From NCBI RefSeq assembly GCF_000816845.1, contig NZ_CP006877.1, forward strand, positions 2,051,501-2,115,500: DNA of 64,000 bases, written 5' to 3'. The notes below the pieces were generated by a model. That model saw nothing but the letters and a program-made list of their open reading frames with translations. It was not told the DNA's origin and searched no databases. Positions 30,147 through 40,218 of this stretch are shown here, in pieces. The DNA is from Rhizobium gallicum bv. gallicum R602sp (GTDB taxonomy: Bacteria; Pseudomonadota; Alphaproteobacteria; Rhizobiales; Rhizobiaceae). The position numbers and the translations under genes were made by a program. The first letter of the stretch is position 1; every line of letters begins with the position of its first letter.

Positions 30147-30161
30147 GTTCTATATATGTTT
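30147..30161 (-). promoter_or_regulatory. LexA-like box upstream of recA (distal)
   Basis: GTTC-TATATAT-GTTT on the plus strand, one mismatch from GTTC-N7-GTTC. It lies 116 bases from recA and about 100 bases before the divergent psuK, so either or neither may respond to it. Confidence 0.4.
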
Positions 30162-30263
30162 TATCAATGTAAAGCAACGCCTTAGGAGGCGTCACGCCAA
30201 GGCTGCCGCATCCGGCGCCCTGCTACGATTCGTTTCCTCCATCGGCTGGGAGCATTCAGGGCG

Positions 30264-31205
30264 ATGAAAAGAATCCTCGTTCTGGGCGGCGCACATATCG
30301 ATCGGCGCGGGCGCATTTCCGGCGAGACGGCGCCAGGCGCCAGCAACCCGGGCGCTTGGTTCGAGGAGCCGGGCGGCGGCGGCTTCAATGCTGCGAGAAA
30401 CCTTGCACGGCTCGGCGCTCACGTCACCATGATCTCGCCGCGCGGAGGCGATCCGGCAGGCGAGATGGTGACGGAGGCGGCTTATGCAGCCGGCGTCAAC
30501 GACCGGCCGTTCGTCTTTCTCGATCGCAAGACCCCGAGCTACACGGCCATTCTGGAGCGGGACGGCAACCTGGTGATCGCGCTCGCGGACATGGAGCTTT
30601 ACCGCTATTTCGTCCCGCGCCGGCTGGCGATCCGCTGGGTGCGCGAAGCCTTTGCCGCAAACGACCTCATCCTTTTCGACGCGAACCTGCCGGAAGAGAC
30701 GATCGTGGCGATCGTCAGCCGCGCCAATTCGCTCGGCGTAGCCGTGGCCGCGATTGCCATCTCGCCGGCAAAGGTGGTCAAGCTCAAGCCCTGCATATGC
30801 GGTATCGACCATCTCTTCCTCAACGAGGCGGAGGCCGCAGCCCTGACCGGCCAATGCCCGGACAAGCCGCAGGATTGGGTGTCACTGCTCGGTGATATAG
30901 GCCTGAAGAGCGGTGTCGTTACGCGCGGGCAGCGCGAACTGATCGCCTTCGGCAAGGGGGGCACCTTCTGCCTGCAGCCGCCGTCGGTCGAGACCATTGC
31001 CGACGTAACTGGCGCCGGAGATTCGCTTGCAGCCGGCGTCCTGTTTGCCTTGATGCAGGATCTGCCGCTCGAGGAAGCCCTGCGGCACGGCGTGGCCGCT
31101 GCTGCACTCACGGTCCAGTCGCCTTATGCCGTTAACGAAAAACTCTCCGCGGAACTGCTTGCCGAAACCCTTGCCCTTGTTCAGCGTGCCAAAATTCTGC
31201 ATTGA
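30264..31205 (+). CDS. psuK: PfkB-family pseudouridine kinase
   Basis: 313 residues of the ribokinase fold. GGGGFNAARNLARLG near residue 38 is the PfkB signature 1 and VTGAGDSLAAGVLFAL near residue 249 is signature 2 with the catalytic Asp. Directly downstream is psuG, which strongly suggests the substrate is pseudouridine: the kinase makes pseudouridine-5'-phosphate, and PsuG then breaks the C-glycosidic bond to give uracil and ribose-5-phosphate. The ATG at 30264 begins MKRILVLGGAHIDRRG. It is divergent from recA. Confidence 0.88.
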   Translation: MKRILVLGGAHIDRRGRISGETAPGASNPGAWFEEPGGGGFNAARNLARLGAHVTMISPRGGDPAGEMVTEAAYAAGVNDRPFVFLDRKTPSYTAILERDGNLVIALADMELYRYFVPRRLAIRWVREAFAANDLILFDANLPEETIVAIVSRANSLGVAVAAIAISPAKVVKLKPCICGIDHLFLNEAEAAALTGQCPDKPQDWVSLLGDIGLKSGVVTRGQRELIAFGKGGTFCLQPPSVETIADVTGAGDSLAAGVLFALMQDLPLEEALRHGVAAAALTVQSPYAVNEKLSAELLAETLALVQRAKILH

Positions 31206-31235
31206 AGCGGCAACATCGATGAAACGGAAGAGACA

Positions 31236-32162
31236 ATGACGAAACCGATCTCCCCCCTCCTGCCGGTCTCCTATTCCAAGGAGGTTGCAGCTGCAAAGCA
31301 GCGCGGCGCGCCGCTGGTGGCGCTTGAATCGACGATCATCAGTCATGGCATGCCCTACCCCGGCAATATCGAAATGGCTCGCAGTGTCGAGGCGATTATC
31401 CGCGAGCAGGGTGCCGTTCCGGCAACGATTGCCGTCATTCACGGCGTCCTGCACATCGGCTTGGAGCCGGACGAGCTTGAGAAGCTCGCGAAGGAAAAGG
31501 ACGTGATGAAAGTCTCGCGCGCCGATCTCGCCTTCGCGATCGCCGAGCGCCGCACCGGTGCCACGACGGTAGCTGCCACGATGATCGCCGCTGCCCGCGC
31601 CGGCATCAAGGTCTTTGCGACCGGCGGCATCGGCGGCGTGCATCGCGGTGCCGAAGAGAGCTTCGATATCTCGGCCGACCTTCAGGAGCTTGCCCGCACC
31701 GGCGTCATCGTCGTCTGCGCCGGCGCAAAGGCGATCCTCGATATCCCCAAGACGCTGGAAGTGCTGGAGACCAGCGGCGTTCCTGTCGTCACCTACGAGA
31801 GTGCCGAGTTCCCGGCCTTCTGGTCCCGTTCCTCGGGCCTGCGCAGCCCGTTGACGTTGAACAGCCCGGCCGCCATCGCCAATTTCCAGATCACCCGCGA
31901 ACAGCTTGGCATCGAGGGCGGCATGCTGATCGCCAATCCGGTTCCGGAAGGAGATGAAATTCCGCGCGAGGAGATGGAGATCTATATCGAGCGCGCACTC
32001 GACAGCGCCGAGCGCGACGAAATCAGCGGCAAGACCGTGACACCTTATCTTCTCAGCACGATATTCGATCTGACCGACGGACGGAGCCTGCAGACAAATA
32101 TCGCGCTCGTCGAGAACAATGCCCGCCTGGCGGCAGAAATTGCCGTGGCGCTCGACGATTGA
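31236..32162 (+). CDS. psuG: Pseudouridine-5'-phosphate glycosidase
   Basis: 308 residues. The family hallmarks are LESTIISHGMPYPGNIE near residue 30, ATGGIGGVHRGAEESFDISADL near residue 129 (metal and phosphate site), and KAILDIPKTLEVLET. It splits pseudouridine-5'-phosphate into uracil and ribose-5-phosphate. GGAAGAG precedes the ATG, 30 bases after psuK, so both form one operon for salvage of pseudouridine from RNA turnover. It converges on cckA. Confidence 0.94.
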   Translation: MTKPISPLLPVSYSKEVAAAKQRGAPLVALESTIISHGMPYPGNIEMARSVEAIIREQGAVPATIAVIHGVLHIGLEPDELEKLAKEKDVMKVSRADLAFAIAERRTGATTVAATMIAAARAGIKVFATGGIGGVHRGAEESFDISADLQELARTGVIVVCAGAKAILDIPKTLEVLETSGVPVVTYESAEFPAFWSRSSGLRSPLTLNSPAAIANFQITREQLGIEGGMLIANPVPEGDEIPREEMEIYIERALDSAERDEISGKTVTPYLLSTIFDLTDGRSLQTNIALVENNARLAAEIAVALDD

Positions 32163-32191
32163 GATTTTGACGGGAAGGCTTGCCGCCTCCC

Positions 32192-34801
32192 CTACTCGCC
32201 TTCCAGGGTTTCCTTGACGACGACGGCGAGCTGCTTCAGCGAGAAGGGCTTCGGCAGGAACCCAAACTTGGCGTCCGGAGGCAGGTTGCGGGCGAAAGCG
32301 TCTTCCGCATAGCCGGAAACGAAGATGAATTTCAGGTCCGGATACCGCTTGCGCAATTCGCGCAGCAGCGACGGCCCGTCCATTTCTGGCATGACGACGT
32401 CAGAAACGACGATGTCCACCTTGCCGTCCAGCTCGTCCATGATGTCGAGCGCTTCGACGCCTGAGCCCGCCTCGTGCACGGTGTAGCCGCGCGTTTCCAG
32501 CATGCGCTTGCCGCCGCGGCGCACCGCTTCCTCGTCCTCTACGAGCAGAATGACGGCGTTGCCCGTCAGGTCTTCCGGTTGCTCCGGCTGAGCTGCGGCC
32601 GGCATTTGTGCAGCCGCACCGGCCTCGGCTGCCGCAACAGCGTCCGCCTCGGCGGCGACAGCCGCGTCAATGGCGTGGCGCGGCAGGAAGACCCGGAAGG
32701 TCGTTCCCTTCCCGACTTCGGATTCCGGCTGAATATAGCCGCCGGATTGTTTGACGATGCCGTAGACCATCGCCAGCCCGAGACCCGTGCCCTTGCCCAC
32801 CTCCTTGGTTGTGAAGAAGGGCTCGAATATCTTGTCCATGATGTCGGGCGCAATGCCGGTGCCGGTATCGGCCACCTCGATCAGCACCATGTCCTCATGC
32901 GGCATGTAGGAATAATTGAAATCGGCCACTTCCGCCGCCGTCACGTTGCGGGTGCGCAGCGTCAGCTTGCCGCCCTCAGGCATCGCGTCGCGCGCATTGA
33001 CGCAAAGATTGATCAGCACCTGCTCGAACTGCGACAGGTCAGTCTTCACCGGCCAGAGATCGCGGCCGTATTCGACATCGAGCTTGACGTTGGTGCCGGA
33101 TAACAGCCGGTCGACAAGCATGCGCAGGTCGCCGACGACATCCGTGAGGTTCAATACCGTCGGACGCATCGTCTGCTTGCGCGAGAAGGCAAGCAGCTGG
33201 CGGACGAGAACCGCGGCGCGGTTCGCATTGCGCTTGATTTCCATCAGGTCGGCAAAGCTTGCATCGGACGGCCGCGCCTGCAGCAGCAGATGGTCGGAAG
33301 ACAACAGGATCGCCGTCAGCACGTTGTTGAAGTCGTGCGCGATACCGCCGGCAAGCGTGCCGACCGCATTCATCTTTTGCGTCTGCGCCATCTGCGCTTC
33401 CAGCGCCTTTTGCTCCGTCATCTCGACGGCATAAACGATCGCGGCCTCTTCCGGCGCCTCGTCGCTCTGGTCGATGACTGCGTTGACGTAGAAACGGAAA
33501 TGACGCGCTTCATCGTTCGGCATGCGCGAGTCGATCGGCGGGATATCGCCCTGGCGATCCCTTGCCGCAACCAGGGCATCTTTCAGCCTCTGTCGATCGC
33601 TTTCCTGAAGGATGACTTCGAGCGCTGCGCCATTTTCGACGTCATCGCGCGAAACGATGCCGGAGAAGAGCTTGAGGAATGGCGCATTCGTGCGCAGGAT
33701 CCGACCGTCGCCGTCGACCGAGGCAATCGCCATCGGCGTGTTGTTGAAGAAGCGCGTGAAGCGCATCGCCGCGGCAGAAGCGGATTGCTCGTTCTCGCCG
33801 CCCGATTGCCGCCTGAGCACGATCGTCCGGCTCTCGCCCGGCGCACCGTCGCGCATGGAAGTCACGCTGTGTATGATCTGCACCGGCAGGCTCTGTCCGT
33901 TCGCCTTCTTAAGATCGAGGTCGAGCGTATCGGTTTTCTTGAGACCAGGCTCGGCCTGCACCGACTGGATCAGTGCCAGCCCGCCTCCTGCCACAAGATC
34001 TCCGATCGTCATCGAGCCCGGCACGAACTTCGTGAGATCGAGCCCCAGCCATTCGGCAAGTGTTGCGTTCAGGTAGAAAATCTCGCCCTTGCGCCCTGCC
34101 GAGAAGAACCCTGCCGGCGCATGGTCGAGGTAATCGATCGCGTTCTGCAGTTCCTTGAAGAAGCGCTCCTGGTCATCGCGCTCGGCGGTGATGTCGCTGA
34201 TCTGCCAGATATGTAGCGGCTTGCCGGCACCTTCCTCGGTTCGCAGGGTTCGCGCCTTGAGACGGTACCAGTGAGCGCCAGAATTGTTCGTTGCCGGGCC
34301 AAGGGTCCGAAGCAGACGGAATTCCTCCTGGCCTTCCTTGCCCTCGCGCAGCCCGTTCGACAGACGGTAAAGCGCCTCGTTCGATTCTCGGTGGCGCGAA
34401 AGCAGCGCTTCGAGCGTCTGCACTTCGGTCGGTTTGCGGGCGCCGGTCAGCTTTCCATAGGCCGCGTTGGCGTAAATGATCCGGCCCTTCCCATCGGTAA
34501 TCAGCGAACCGTCCGGATGGCTGTTGAGAAATGACCTAGCGAGACTATCCGATTGCCGCTGGGGCATGACCTCGATGAAGCCGATCACCGAGGAAACGAG
34601 GAAGAAGATGCCGACCATGGCCAGCACGCCCAGCACGCCGAGGACCATCTCGTTTTCGAGAGAATCCTTGAAGTACACGAAGCTGCCTGCGGCTGCGACA
34701 AGCACAAGCGCCAGAAGAATGATGCGAACAGCCGTTCCCGAGCGTCCTCCGCGATCCACGATCGGGGCATTGTAGTCGTCAGCCTGACGTGGTGTCGTCA
34801 T
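32192..34801 (-). CDS. cckA: Hybrid sensor histidine kinase CckA
   Basis: 869 residues. Two N-terminal membrane spans (residues about 25-42 and 52-75) are followed by PAS domains, a HisKA domain with the phospho-accepting His in [14 protein letters not shown] near residue 487, the ATPase domain ([43 protein letters not shown]) and a C-terminal receiver with the Asp in [14 protein letters not shown] near residue 801. CckA feeds phosphate through ChpT to CtrA and so controls the alphaproteobacterial cell cycle; it also acts as a phosphatase. The arrangement agrees with rhizobial CckA. It is divergent from the FliO-like gene. Confidence 0.95.
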   Translation of the reverse strand: MTTPRQADDYNAPIVDRGGRSGTAVRIILLALVLVAAAGSFVYFKDSLENEMVLGVLGVLAMVGIFFLVSSVIGFIEVMPQRQSDSLARSFLNSHPDGSLITDGKGRIIYANAAYGKLTGARKPTEVQTLEALLSRHRESNEALYRLSNGLREGKEGQEEFRLLRTLGPATNNSGAHWYRLKARTLRTEEGAGKPLHIWQISDITAERDDQERFFKELQNAIDYLDHAPAGFFSAGRKGEIFYLNATLAEWLGLDLTKFVPGSMTIGDLVAGGGLALIQSVQAEPGLKKTDTLDLDLKKANGQSLPVQIIHSVTSMRDGAPGESRTIVLRRQSGGENEQSASAAAMRFTRFFNNTPMAIASVDGDGRILRTNAPFLKLFSGIVSRDDVENGAALEVILQESDRQRLKDALVAARDRQGDIPPIDSRMPNDEARHFRFYVNAVIDQSDEAPEEAAIVYAVEMTEQKALEAQMAQTQKMNAVGTLAGGIAHDFNNVLTAILLSSDHLLLQARPSDASFADLMEIKRNANRAAVLVRQLLAFSRKQTMRPTVLNLTDVVGDLRMLVDRLLSGTNVKLDVEYGRDLWPVKTDLSQFEQVLINLCVNARDAMPEGGKLTLRTRNVTAAEVADFNYSYMPHEDMVLIEVADTGTGIAPDIMDKIFEPFFTTKEVGKGTGLGLAMVYGIVKQSGGYIQPESEVGKGTTFRVFLPRHAIDAAVAAEADAVAAAEAGAAAQMPAAAQPEQPEDLTGNAVILLVEDEEAVRRGGKRMLETRGYTVHEAGSGVEALDIMDELDGKVDIVVSDVVMPEMDGPSLLRELRKRYPDLKFIFVSGYAEDAFARNLPPDAKFGFLPKPFSLKQLAVVVKETLEGE

Positions 34802-35080
34802 CTATTCCTCACATGAGCCTGTCCAACATTCGCTTATAATCTCAAGACAAAGCAGGAATCAGGCGATCGTTCCTTCTTAGCAAGTTGCTGCGTCCGCAAA
34901 AACACTGTGAAGAGCCAAGAATGCTTGAATTCACAACGAACGGCGCCAATTTCGACAACCAAGCGCGCCGCAGAAACATGTCCTGGCGTTCGGACATGAC
35001 TGGACAATCAGGCTGCCTATTGCCTAAGGAGCTGAAAAGCCGTCATGTTATGGCGAACGCGGCAACCGGAGTAGAAGATT

Positions 35081-36109
35081 ATGTTCGACGAAGTAATGGG
35101 CGCCTATGGCAGCCGTTTCCTCCTCGCAGCGGGCGGCGTCGGCATCGCGCTGGTGCTCCTGATCGGTATCTTGTGGATCCTCCGCAGCCGAGCGCCCTCA
35201 CCCTTTGTACGCGGCGGCAAGAACCGTCAGCCGCGATTGCAGGTGCTGGATGCCGCAGCCGTCGATACGCGCCGGCGGCTGGTGCTTGTGCGCCGTGACG
35301 ACGTTGAGCATCTGATCATGATCGGTGGTCCGACCGACATCGTTATCGAAAGCCGCATCCTGCAGGATACAGATGAGGGTTCCGACCACGCATTCATAGC
35401 GCCCTTAGCCCCGCCGGAGCCTGTCGTCTCGACGCCCGAAGAGCCGCCTGTCAAGCCGGCAAGACCGGTCACCGCTTTCGAGCGCGAACCGGAACCTGAC
35501 GAACCCTATTCTCCGGCTCCAGCCCCCGCGCCTGCCGTCGAGCCGCGTCTGCATCCCGTAGCAATCACTCCTGCAGTAGCACCCGCTGAACAGGAGCCCG
35601 CGGTGCCGTCTGCGGCAACATCGGCCGTGGCGGCAAAAATCGAGCGGGAGCCTGCCAGCCCTGCTGCTTTGCCGCCGATCATTTCGAGGCCGGCGGAGCG
35701 GCCCGCCGCCGCCCCCGTGTTCGAGGCAGCCAACGCCGCCGACATCCTCGACGCGGCGCGCCAGCGCGTTCTGCCGCAGCAGCGGATGGAGCCGCAGGTC
35801 TCGACGCCGCCAGCACAGAGCCTTCCGACCGTTGCCGAAGGCATACCTGTCGTGACCGGCGACGCTGCTACCACGTCGAAGGCAGCGCCCAGCGACTTCG
35901 AGCGCATTCTTCAGGAGGAGATGAACAATACGCTTGCGGCGCAGCGCATTGTTCCCGCTGCGAACGCCCCTGCCCGCCCGGTTCCGCCACAGCCCGCCAA
36001 CCCGCAGCGCCGCGATCCGGACATGGCACCGATCACCGGCGCCGATGCCGACCTTCAAAAGGAAGTGGCCCGCATCTTTGGTGAAATGAGCGTCAATCGC
36101 GAAAAGTAA
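35081..36109 (+). CDS. FliO-like membrane protein with long Pro/Ala-rich tail
   Basis: 342 residues with GGAG before the ATG. A single N-terminal span (FLLAAGGVGIALVLLIGILWIL) is followed by a short segment RLQVLDAAAVDTRRRLVLVRRDDVEHLIMIGGPTD that matches the FliO pattern (a small beta fold ending in G-G-P). The remaining 230 residues are rich in Pro, Ala and Glu and look disordered, with a last helical part near the C-terminus (DLQKEVARIFGEMSV). FliO helps assemble the flagellar export gate, but no flagellar gene is near, so a different role next to cckA and dksA is likely. Confidence 0.65.
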   Translation: MFDEVMGAYGSRFLLAAGGVGIALVLLIGILWILRSRAPSPFVRGGKNRQPRLQVLDAAAVDTRRRLVLVRRDDVEHLIMIGGPTDIVIESRILQDTDEGSDHAFIAPLAPPEPVVSTPEEPPVKPARPVTAFEREPEPDEPYSPAPAPAPAVEPRLHPVAITPAVAPAEQEPAVPSAATSAVAAKIEREPASPAALPPIISRPAERPAAAPVFEAANAADILDAARQRVLPQQRMEPQVSTPPAQSLPTVAEGIPVVTGDAATTSKAAPSDFERILQEEMNNTLAAQRIVPAANAPARPVPPQPANPQRRDPDMAPITGADADLQKEVARIFGEMSVNREK

Positions 36110-36143
36110 GCCGCCCTGCCTGCAGGAAAGCTCTCGCAAGAAA

Positions 36144-36173
36144 AAAGGCACCGCAGACGGCGGTGCCTTTAAT
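36144..36173. terminator. Bidirectional terminator between FliO-like gene and dksA
   Basis: AAAGGCACCG (36144-36153) pairs with CGGTGCCTTT (36161-36170). There are Ts on both outer sides, so it can serve both convergent genes. Confidence 0.85.
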
Positions 36174-36196
36174 TTCTACGAAGAACTCTGAAAAGC

Positions 36197-36616
36197 TCAC
36201 TCGTCGCGATAAACCTTTTCGCGCCGCTCGTGGCGCTCCTGCGCCTCGATCGACAGCGTTGCGATCGGACGTGCGTCGAGACGCTTGATGCCGATCGGCT
36301 CGCCGGTTTCCTCGCAGTAGCCATAGGTGCCGTCTTCGATCCGCTGCAATGCTGCATCGATCTTGGAAATCAGCTTTCTCTGGCGGTCGCGGGCGCGAAG
36401 TTCGATTGCCCGGTCCGTTTCGGAAGAGGCTCGATCCGCGAGGTCCGGATGGTTGGCGCTTTCTTCTGCGAGATGATCGAGTGTCTCGCGCGCTTCTCTA
36501 AGGATATCATTTCTCCAGGCAACAAGTTTGGCTCTGAAGTAAGCCCGCTGGTTTGCGTTCATGAATTCCTCGTCTTCCGAGGGAACGTAGCTGCTAAGAT
36601 CGATCTTCTCACTCAA
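36197..36616 (-). CDS. dksA: DksA-type RNA polymerase-binding regulator
   Basis: 139 residues. The start is TTG at 36616 (SEKIDLSSYVPSEDEEFMN), with AGGAG 8 bases upstream; the ATG at 36637 lacks a ribosome site. The coiled-coil tip residues DLADRASSETD near residue 70 match the DxxDxA motif of DksA. The zinc-finger zone keeps only the first Cys (YGYCEETGEPIGIKRLDARP ... LSIEAQ): positions of the other three Cys hold Thr, Ser and Ala. This CTSA form is known from other Alphaproteobacteria as a zinc-independent DksA. It probably tunes rRNA and stress genes with ppGpp. Confidence 0.9.
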   Translation of the reverse strand: MSEKIDLSSYVPSEDEEFMNANQRAYFRAKLVAWRNDILREARETLDHLAEESANHPDLADRASSETDRAIELRARDRQRKLISKIDAALQRIEDGTYGYCEETGEPIGIKRLDARPIATLSIEAQERHERREKVYRDE

Positions 36617-36891
36617 CGCGATTCTCCTGAAGAACATCTCATATGGCGGGGTGTATATCCCAAGCGCTATCGCGGGTTCAAGCCAAATACGACAGGTAAA
36701 CAGATTTTTAAATCTGTTACATTTTTAAGCTAACAGACTATTTTCGCACCACTATTAGCAATGCTGGTTTTTGCTTCCCGTTCAAGAACGCGTGTTGAGC
36801 TTACTGTTTTGCGCCATCGCCATGCCGATGCGGTTGACGGCGGTGATCCACGGACGCTACTGAAAAGGCTCCTTCGCTCGTGGAATCTTCT

Positions 36892-37386
36892 ATGACCGCA
36901 ACCTTGCCTTCGCCCTCACGAATCTATCTGTTGCGGCATGCAGAAGCCGCCTGGGCGCAGCCCGGCGAACGGGATTTTGACCGGCCTTTGAATGAAAAGG
37001 GCTATGACGAAGCGGAACTCGTGGCAGACCGCGCCGCCGACAAAGGCTACCGGCCGGAGCTTTTGATAAGCTCCACTGCGAGGCGCTGCCGCGAGACCAC
37101 GGGCGCCGTGCATCGCGCTATGGGATTGTCGCTCGACATCCTATACGTCGACCAACTCTACAACGCCACCCCCGAGGTCTACCTCGATATCATCGACAGC
37201 CAGACCGTGGGCTCCGTCATGCTTGTCGGTCACAACCCGACAACCGAGCAGACGCTTGAAGCGCTCATCGGTCACGATGCCCTGCTCCGTGCGTTGCCGG
37301 ACGGCTTTCCCACGGCGGGCCTTGCAGTCCTCGATTTCGACGGCGCGTCTGCAGGGTGGAAGCTTACCGACTTCGTGCACGACTGA
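36892..37386 (+). CDS. SixA-like phosphohistidine phosphatase
   Basis: 164 residues of the histidine phosphatase superfamily. IYLLRHAEAAWAQPGERD near residue 10 carries the RHG-type catalytic motif (here RHA), and LLISSTARRCRETTG plus MLVGHNPTTEQTLEAL near residue 113 supply the second His. SixA removes phosphate from His residues of phosphotransfer domains. The ATG at 36892 is preferred; a GTG at 36880 is possible. It is followed by ycjX and may share its transcript. Confidence 0.85.
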   Translation: MTATLPSPSRIYLLRHAEAAWAQPGERDFDRPLNEKGYDEAELVADRAADKGYRPELLISSTARRCRETTGAVHRAMGLSLDILYVDQLYNATPEVYLDIIDSQTVGSVMLVGHNPTTEQTLEALIGHDALLRALPDGFPTAGLAVLDFDGASAGWKLTDFVHD

Positions 37387-37461
37387 CGTCTTTGGCGCCG
37401 CTTCTTTTTCGGACAGCATCCACGTCCTATATGCTTGAGCACTGACAATCGGAATTCCGCC

Positions 37462-38937
37462 TTGCCGCCAAGCCTGACATCCCTTACCGGCGACGCGCGT
37501 ATCGCGCTCGACAACCTCGCAGACCGCGCCTCGAGTCTCGTCAAACCGACTATCCGCCTCGGCGTCACCGGGCTTTCCCGGTCCGGTAAGACGGTCTTCA
37601 TCTCGTCCCTCGTCCATAATTTGCTGCATGGCGGACGGCTGCCGCTTTTCGAGCCGGTTCAGTCCGGCCGGGTGTCGGCCGTGCGACTGGAACATCAGCC
37701 GGATGACGCCGTGCCACGTTTCCAGTACGAGGATCATATCCGGGCGCTGGTGAAGGACCGCGTCTGGCCGGATTCGACCCGCGCCATATCCGAACTGCGC
37801 ATCACGCTGGATTATCAGAGCGCCAGTGGCTGGAACCGCCTGTTCTCGCCCGGCCGTCTCTCGATCGATATCGTCGATTATCCCGGAGAGTGGCTGCTTG
37901 ATCTACCGCTGCTGGGCAAGGACTACCGGACCTTCAGCGAGGAGACGCTGGCGCTCGCCCGCAGCGGCATCCGCGCGGAACTTTCTCGCGGCTGGATGGC
38001 ACTGACCGTAGCGAGCGATGTCAAGGCGCCCGCCGATGAGATGCAGGCGCGCGATCTCGCGACGGATTTCACCGATTACCTGAAAGCCTGCAAGGCCGAC
38101 GAGCGCTCGCTGTCGACATTGCCGCCCGGCCGCTTCCTGCTTCCCGGCGACCTTGAAGGTTCCCCCGCGCTCACCTTCGCGCCGCTCGCGTTGCCTTCCG
38201 AAGGCAAACCGCCCAAAGGTTCGCTTTGGGCGATGATGGAGCGCCGCTACGAGGCCTACAAATCCGTCGTCGTCAAACCCTTCTTCCGCGAACATTTTGC
38301 CCGGCTCGACCGCCAGATCGTTCTCGTCGACGCGCTGCAGGCAATGAACCGCGGCCCGGAGGCGATCCAGGATCTGGAGCGCGCGTTGACGGATGTGCTT
38401 GCCTGCTTCCGTCCCGGTACGAACTCACTGCTTTCGTCGCTCCTCGGCCGCCGGATCGACCGCGTTCTCGTGGCCGCCACGAAAGCCGATCATCTGCACC
38501 ACGAAAGCCACGACCGCCTCGATGCGCTGACGCGCCGCCTTGTCGAGCGCGCCATCCACCGGATCGGAATGACAGGCGCCGGCATCGACGTCATGGCGCT
38601 TGCCTCGGTGCGCGCCACGCGGGAGGCGACCGTCAATCGCGACGGCCACGATCTGCCGGTGATCGTCGGCACGCCCATCGATGGCGAAACGATCGCCGGC
38701 GAGCGCTTCGACGGCATGAGGAAGACGGCGATCTTCCCGGGCGACCTTCCGCAAGACCCCGAAAGACTGTTCGACGGCATTGAATCTGCCAGCCGCGATG
38801 TCCAATTGCCGGATGTGAACATTGTGCGCTTCCGGCCGCCGCAGCTCGAGGAAACCGGCAGCGGCATCAAGCTTTCGGTCCCGCATATCCGGCTCGACCG
38901 GGCCATGCAGTTTCTGTTTGGAGACCGCCTCGCATGA
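37462..38937 (+). CDS. ycjX: YcjX-family GTP/ATP-binding protein
   Basis: 491 residues. GVTGLSRSGKTVFISSL near residue 32 is the P-loop, with further nucleotide-fold motifs DYPGEWLLDLPLL and VLVAATKADHLHHES (NKxD-like). The family is an amino-acid kinase-like P-loop NTPase of unknown job, often beside ycjF and stress genes. The start is a TTG at 37462 with GGAATT before it; a TTG at 37435 is the longer alternative. Its last four bases overlap the start of ycjF (ATGA), so the two are translationally coupled. Confidence 0.88.
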   Translation: MPPSLTSLTGDARIALDNLADRASSLVKPTIRLGVTGLSRSGKTVFISSLVHNLLHGGRLPLFEPVQSGRVSAVRLEHQPDDAVPRFQYEDHIRALVKDRVWPDSTRAISELRITLDYQSASGWNRLFSPGRLSIDIVDYPGEWLLDLPLLGKDYRTFSEETLALARSGIRAELSRGWMALTVASDVKAPADEMQARDLATDFTDYLKACKADERSLSTLPPGRFLLPGDLEGSPALTFAPLALPSEGKPPKGSLWAMMERRYEAYKSVVVKPFFREHFARLDRQIVLVDALQAMNRGPEAIQDLERALTDVLACFRPGTNSLLSSLLGRRIDRVLVAATKADHLHHESHDRLDALTRRLVERAIHRIGMTGAGIDVMALASVRATREATVNRDGHDLPVIVGTPIDGETIAGERFDGMRKTAIFPGDLPQDPERLFDGIESASRDVQLPDVNIVRFRPPQLEETGSGIKLSVPHIRLDRAMQFLFGDRLA

Positions 38938-40016
38938 GCAAACCCGCTTCTGGAGATTCGGACCGGCCCAGCCGCACACCGGCCGCCTTTGCCTATGAGG
39001 ACGATCCGCGACCCGTCGAGACGGACAGGAAGCAGGAGGCCCGCAAGCCGGCAAGCTTCGGCGGCGAAATCGTTCTCACATCGGACGAAGACGACCCCTT
39101 CATCAATTCGGACAAGGATATCGCCCCCTTGCCGGTCGCAGGGCCGCGCAAACGGCGCACCTCCTTTGCCAAGATCGCACTAACTGCTTTCGGCGTCCTG
39201 CTTTCGCTCGCCTTCGGCCTGTGGACCGACAGCCTGATCCGCGACCTCTTTTCCCGCGCCGACTGGCTTGGTTACACGGCGCTGGCGGCGCTCGCGATCG
39301 GCATCCTCGCCGTCGTCGCCATCGTGATCCGCGAAACGGCGGGTATAATGCGGCTCGCGGCGGTGCAGACGATCAAGGCCGAGGCGGAGGCCGCCGTACT
39401 GGAGACGAAGCCCGCCAAGGCACGCGCCCTGGTGAAGAGCCTTTCAAGCCTGCTTGCCGGAAAGCCGGAAACCGCCAAGGGCCGCGCAACCTTGAAAGCC
39501 GCCGAAGGCGACATCATCGACGCGCCGCATCTCGTCGCACTCGCCGAACGCGAATTGCTGGCGCCTCTGGACCGCCAGGCAAGAGCGTTGATCGTCAATT
39601 CATCGAAGCGTGTTTCGATCGTCACCGCTGTCAGCCCGCGCGCGATCGTCGATCTGCTCTACGTGCTTTTCGAAGCCTCGCGCCTGATCCGCGCCATGGC
39701 CGAGCTTTATGGCGGCAGGCCGGGCACGCTTGGGATGATTCGCCTGATGCGGGACGTTCTCGCGCATCTCGCCGTCACCGGCTCGATCGCCGTCGGCGAC
39801 AGCCTCGTGCAACAGGTCCTGGGCCACGGCCTTGCCTCCAAGCTCTCGGCCAGGTTCGGCGAAGGCATTATCAACGGGTTGATGACGGCCCGTATCGGCA
39901 TAGCTGCGATGGATCTGTGCCGTCCGCTTGCGTTCCGCGCATTGAAGCGGCCGGGAATCGGCGACTTCATCGGCGATCTGGCGCCCTCCGTAGTGCCGCG
40001 CACCGGTCGCAAATAA
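38934..40016 (+). CDS. ycjF: YcjF-like membrane protein (TIGR01620 type)
   Basis: 360 residues. A hydrophilic acidic first 75 residues lead to two membrane spans (FAKIALTAFGVLLSLAFGLW and YTALAALAIGILAVVAIVI, residues about 82-130). The cytoplasmic remainder has the family block LIVNSSKRVSIVTAVSPRAIVDLLYVLFEASRLIRAMAEL. Function is unknown; it almost always follows ycjX, which it may anchor at the membrane. It begins inside the ycjX stop codon by ATGA overlap. Confidence 0.87.
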   Translation: MSKPASGDSDRPSRTPAAFAYEDDPRPVETDRKQEARKPASFGGEIVLTSDEDDPFINSDKDIAPLPVAGPRKRRTSFAKIALTAFGVLLSLAFGLWTDSLIRDLFSRADWLGYTALAALAIGILAVVAIVIRETAGIMRLAAVQTIKAEAEAAVLETKPAKARALVKSLSSLLAGKPETAKGRATLKAAEGDIIDAPHLVALAERELLAPLDRQARALIVNSSKRVSIVTAVSPRAIVDLLYVLFEASRLIRAMAELYGGRPGTLGMIRLMRDVLAHLAVTGSIAVGDSLVQQVLGHGLASKLSARFGEGIINGLMTARIGIAAMDLCRPLAFRALKRPGIGDFIGDLAPSVVPRTGRK

Positions 40017-40218
40017 ACATTTTCGCACCTGGCGCCTTCCGTAACGGAGGGAATTGCAAAACACAGGAAATTCATGGCACTGGCAAAATGAATTGAATTT
40101 GGCGAGCCTTCGCCATGCCCTTCGTTTCCGTGCATTTCGGCGCATTGGAAACCAAGCATTAACCATTATTCGGCAAAACTCCAGGCTAGTAACGGGTGGT
40201 GTTTGCCAAGGAAAATCC

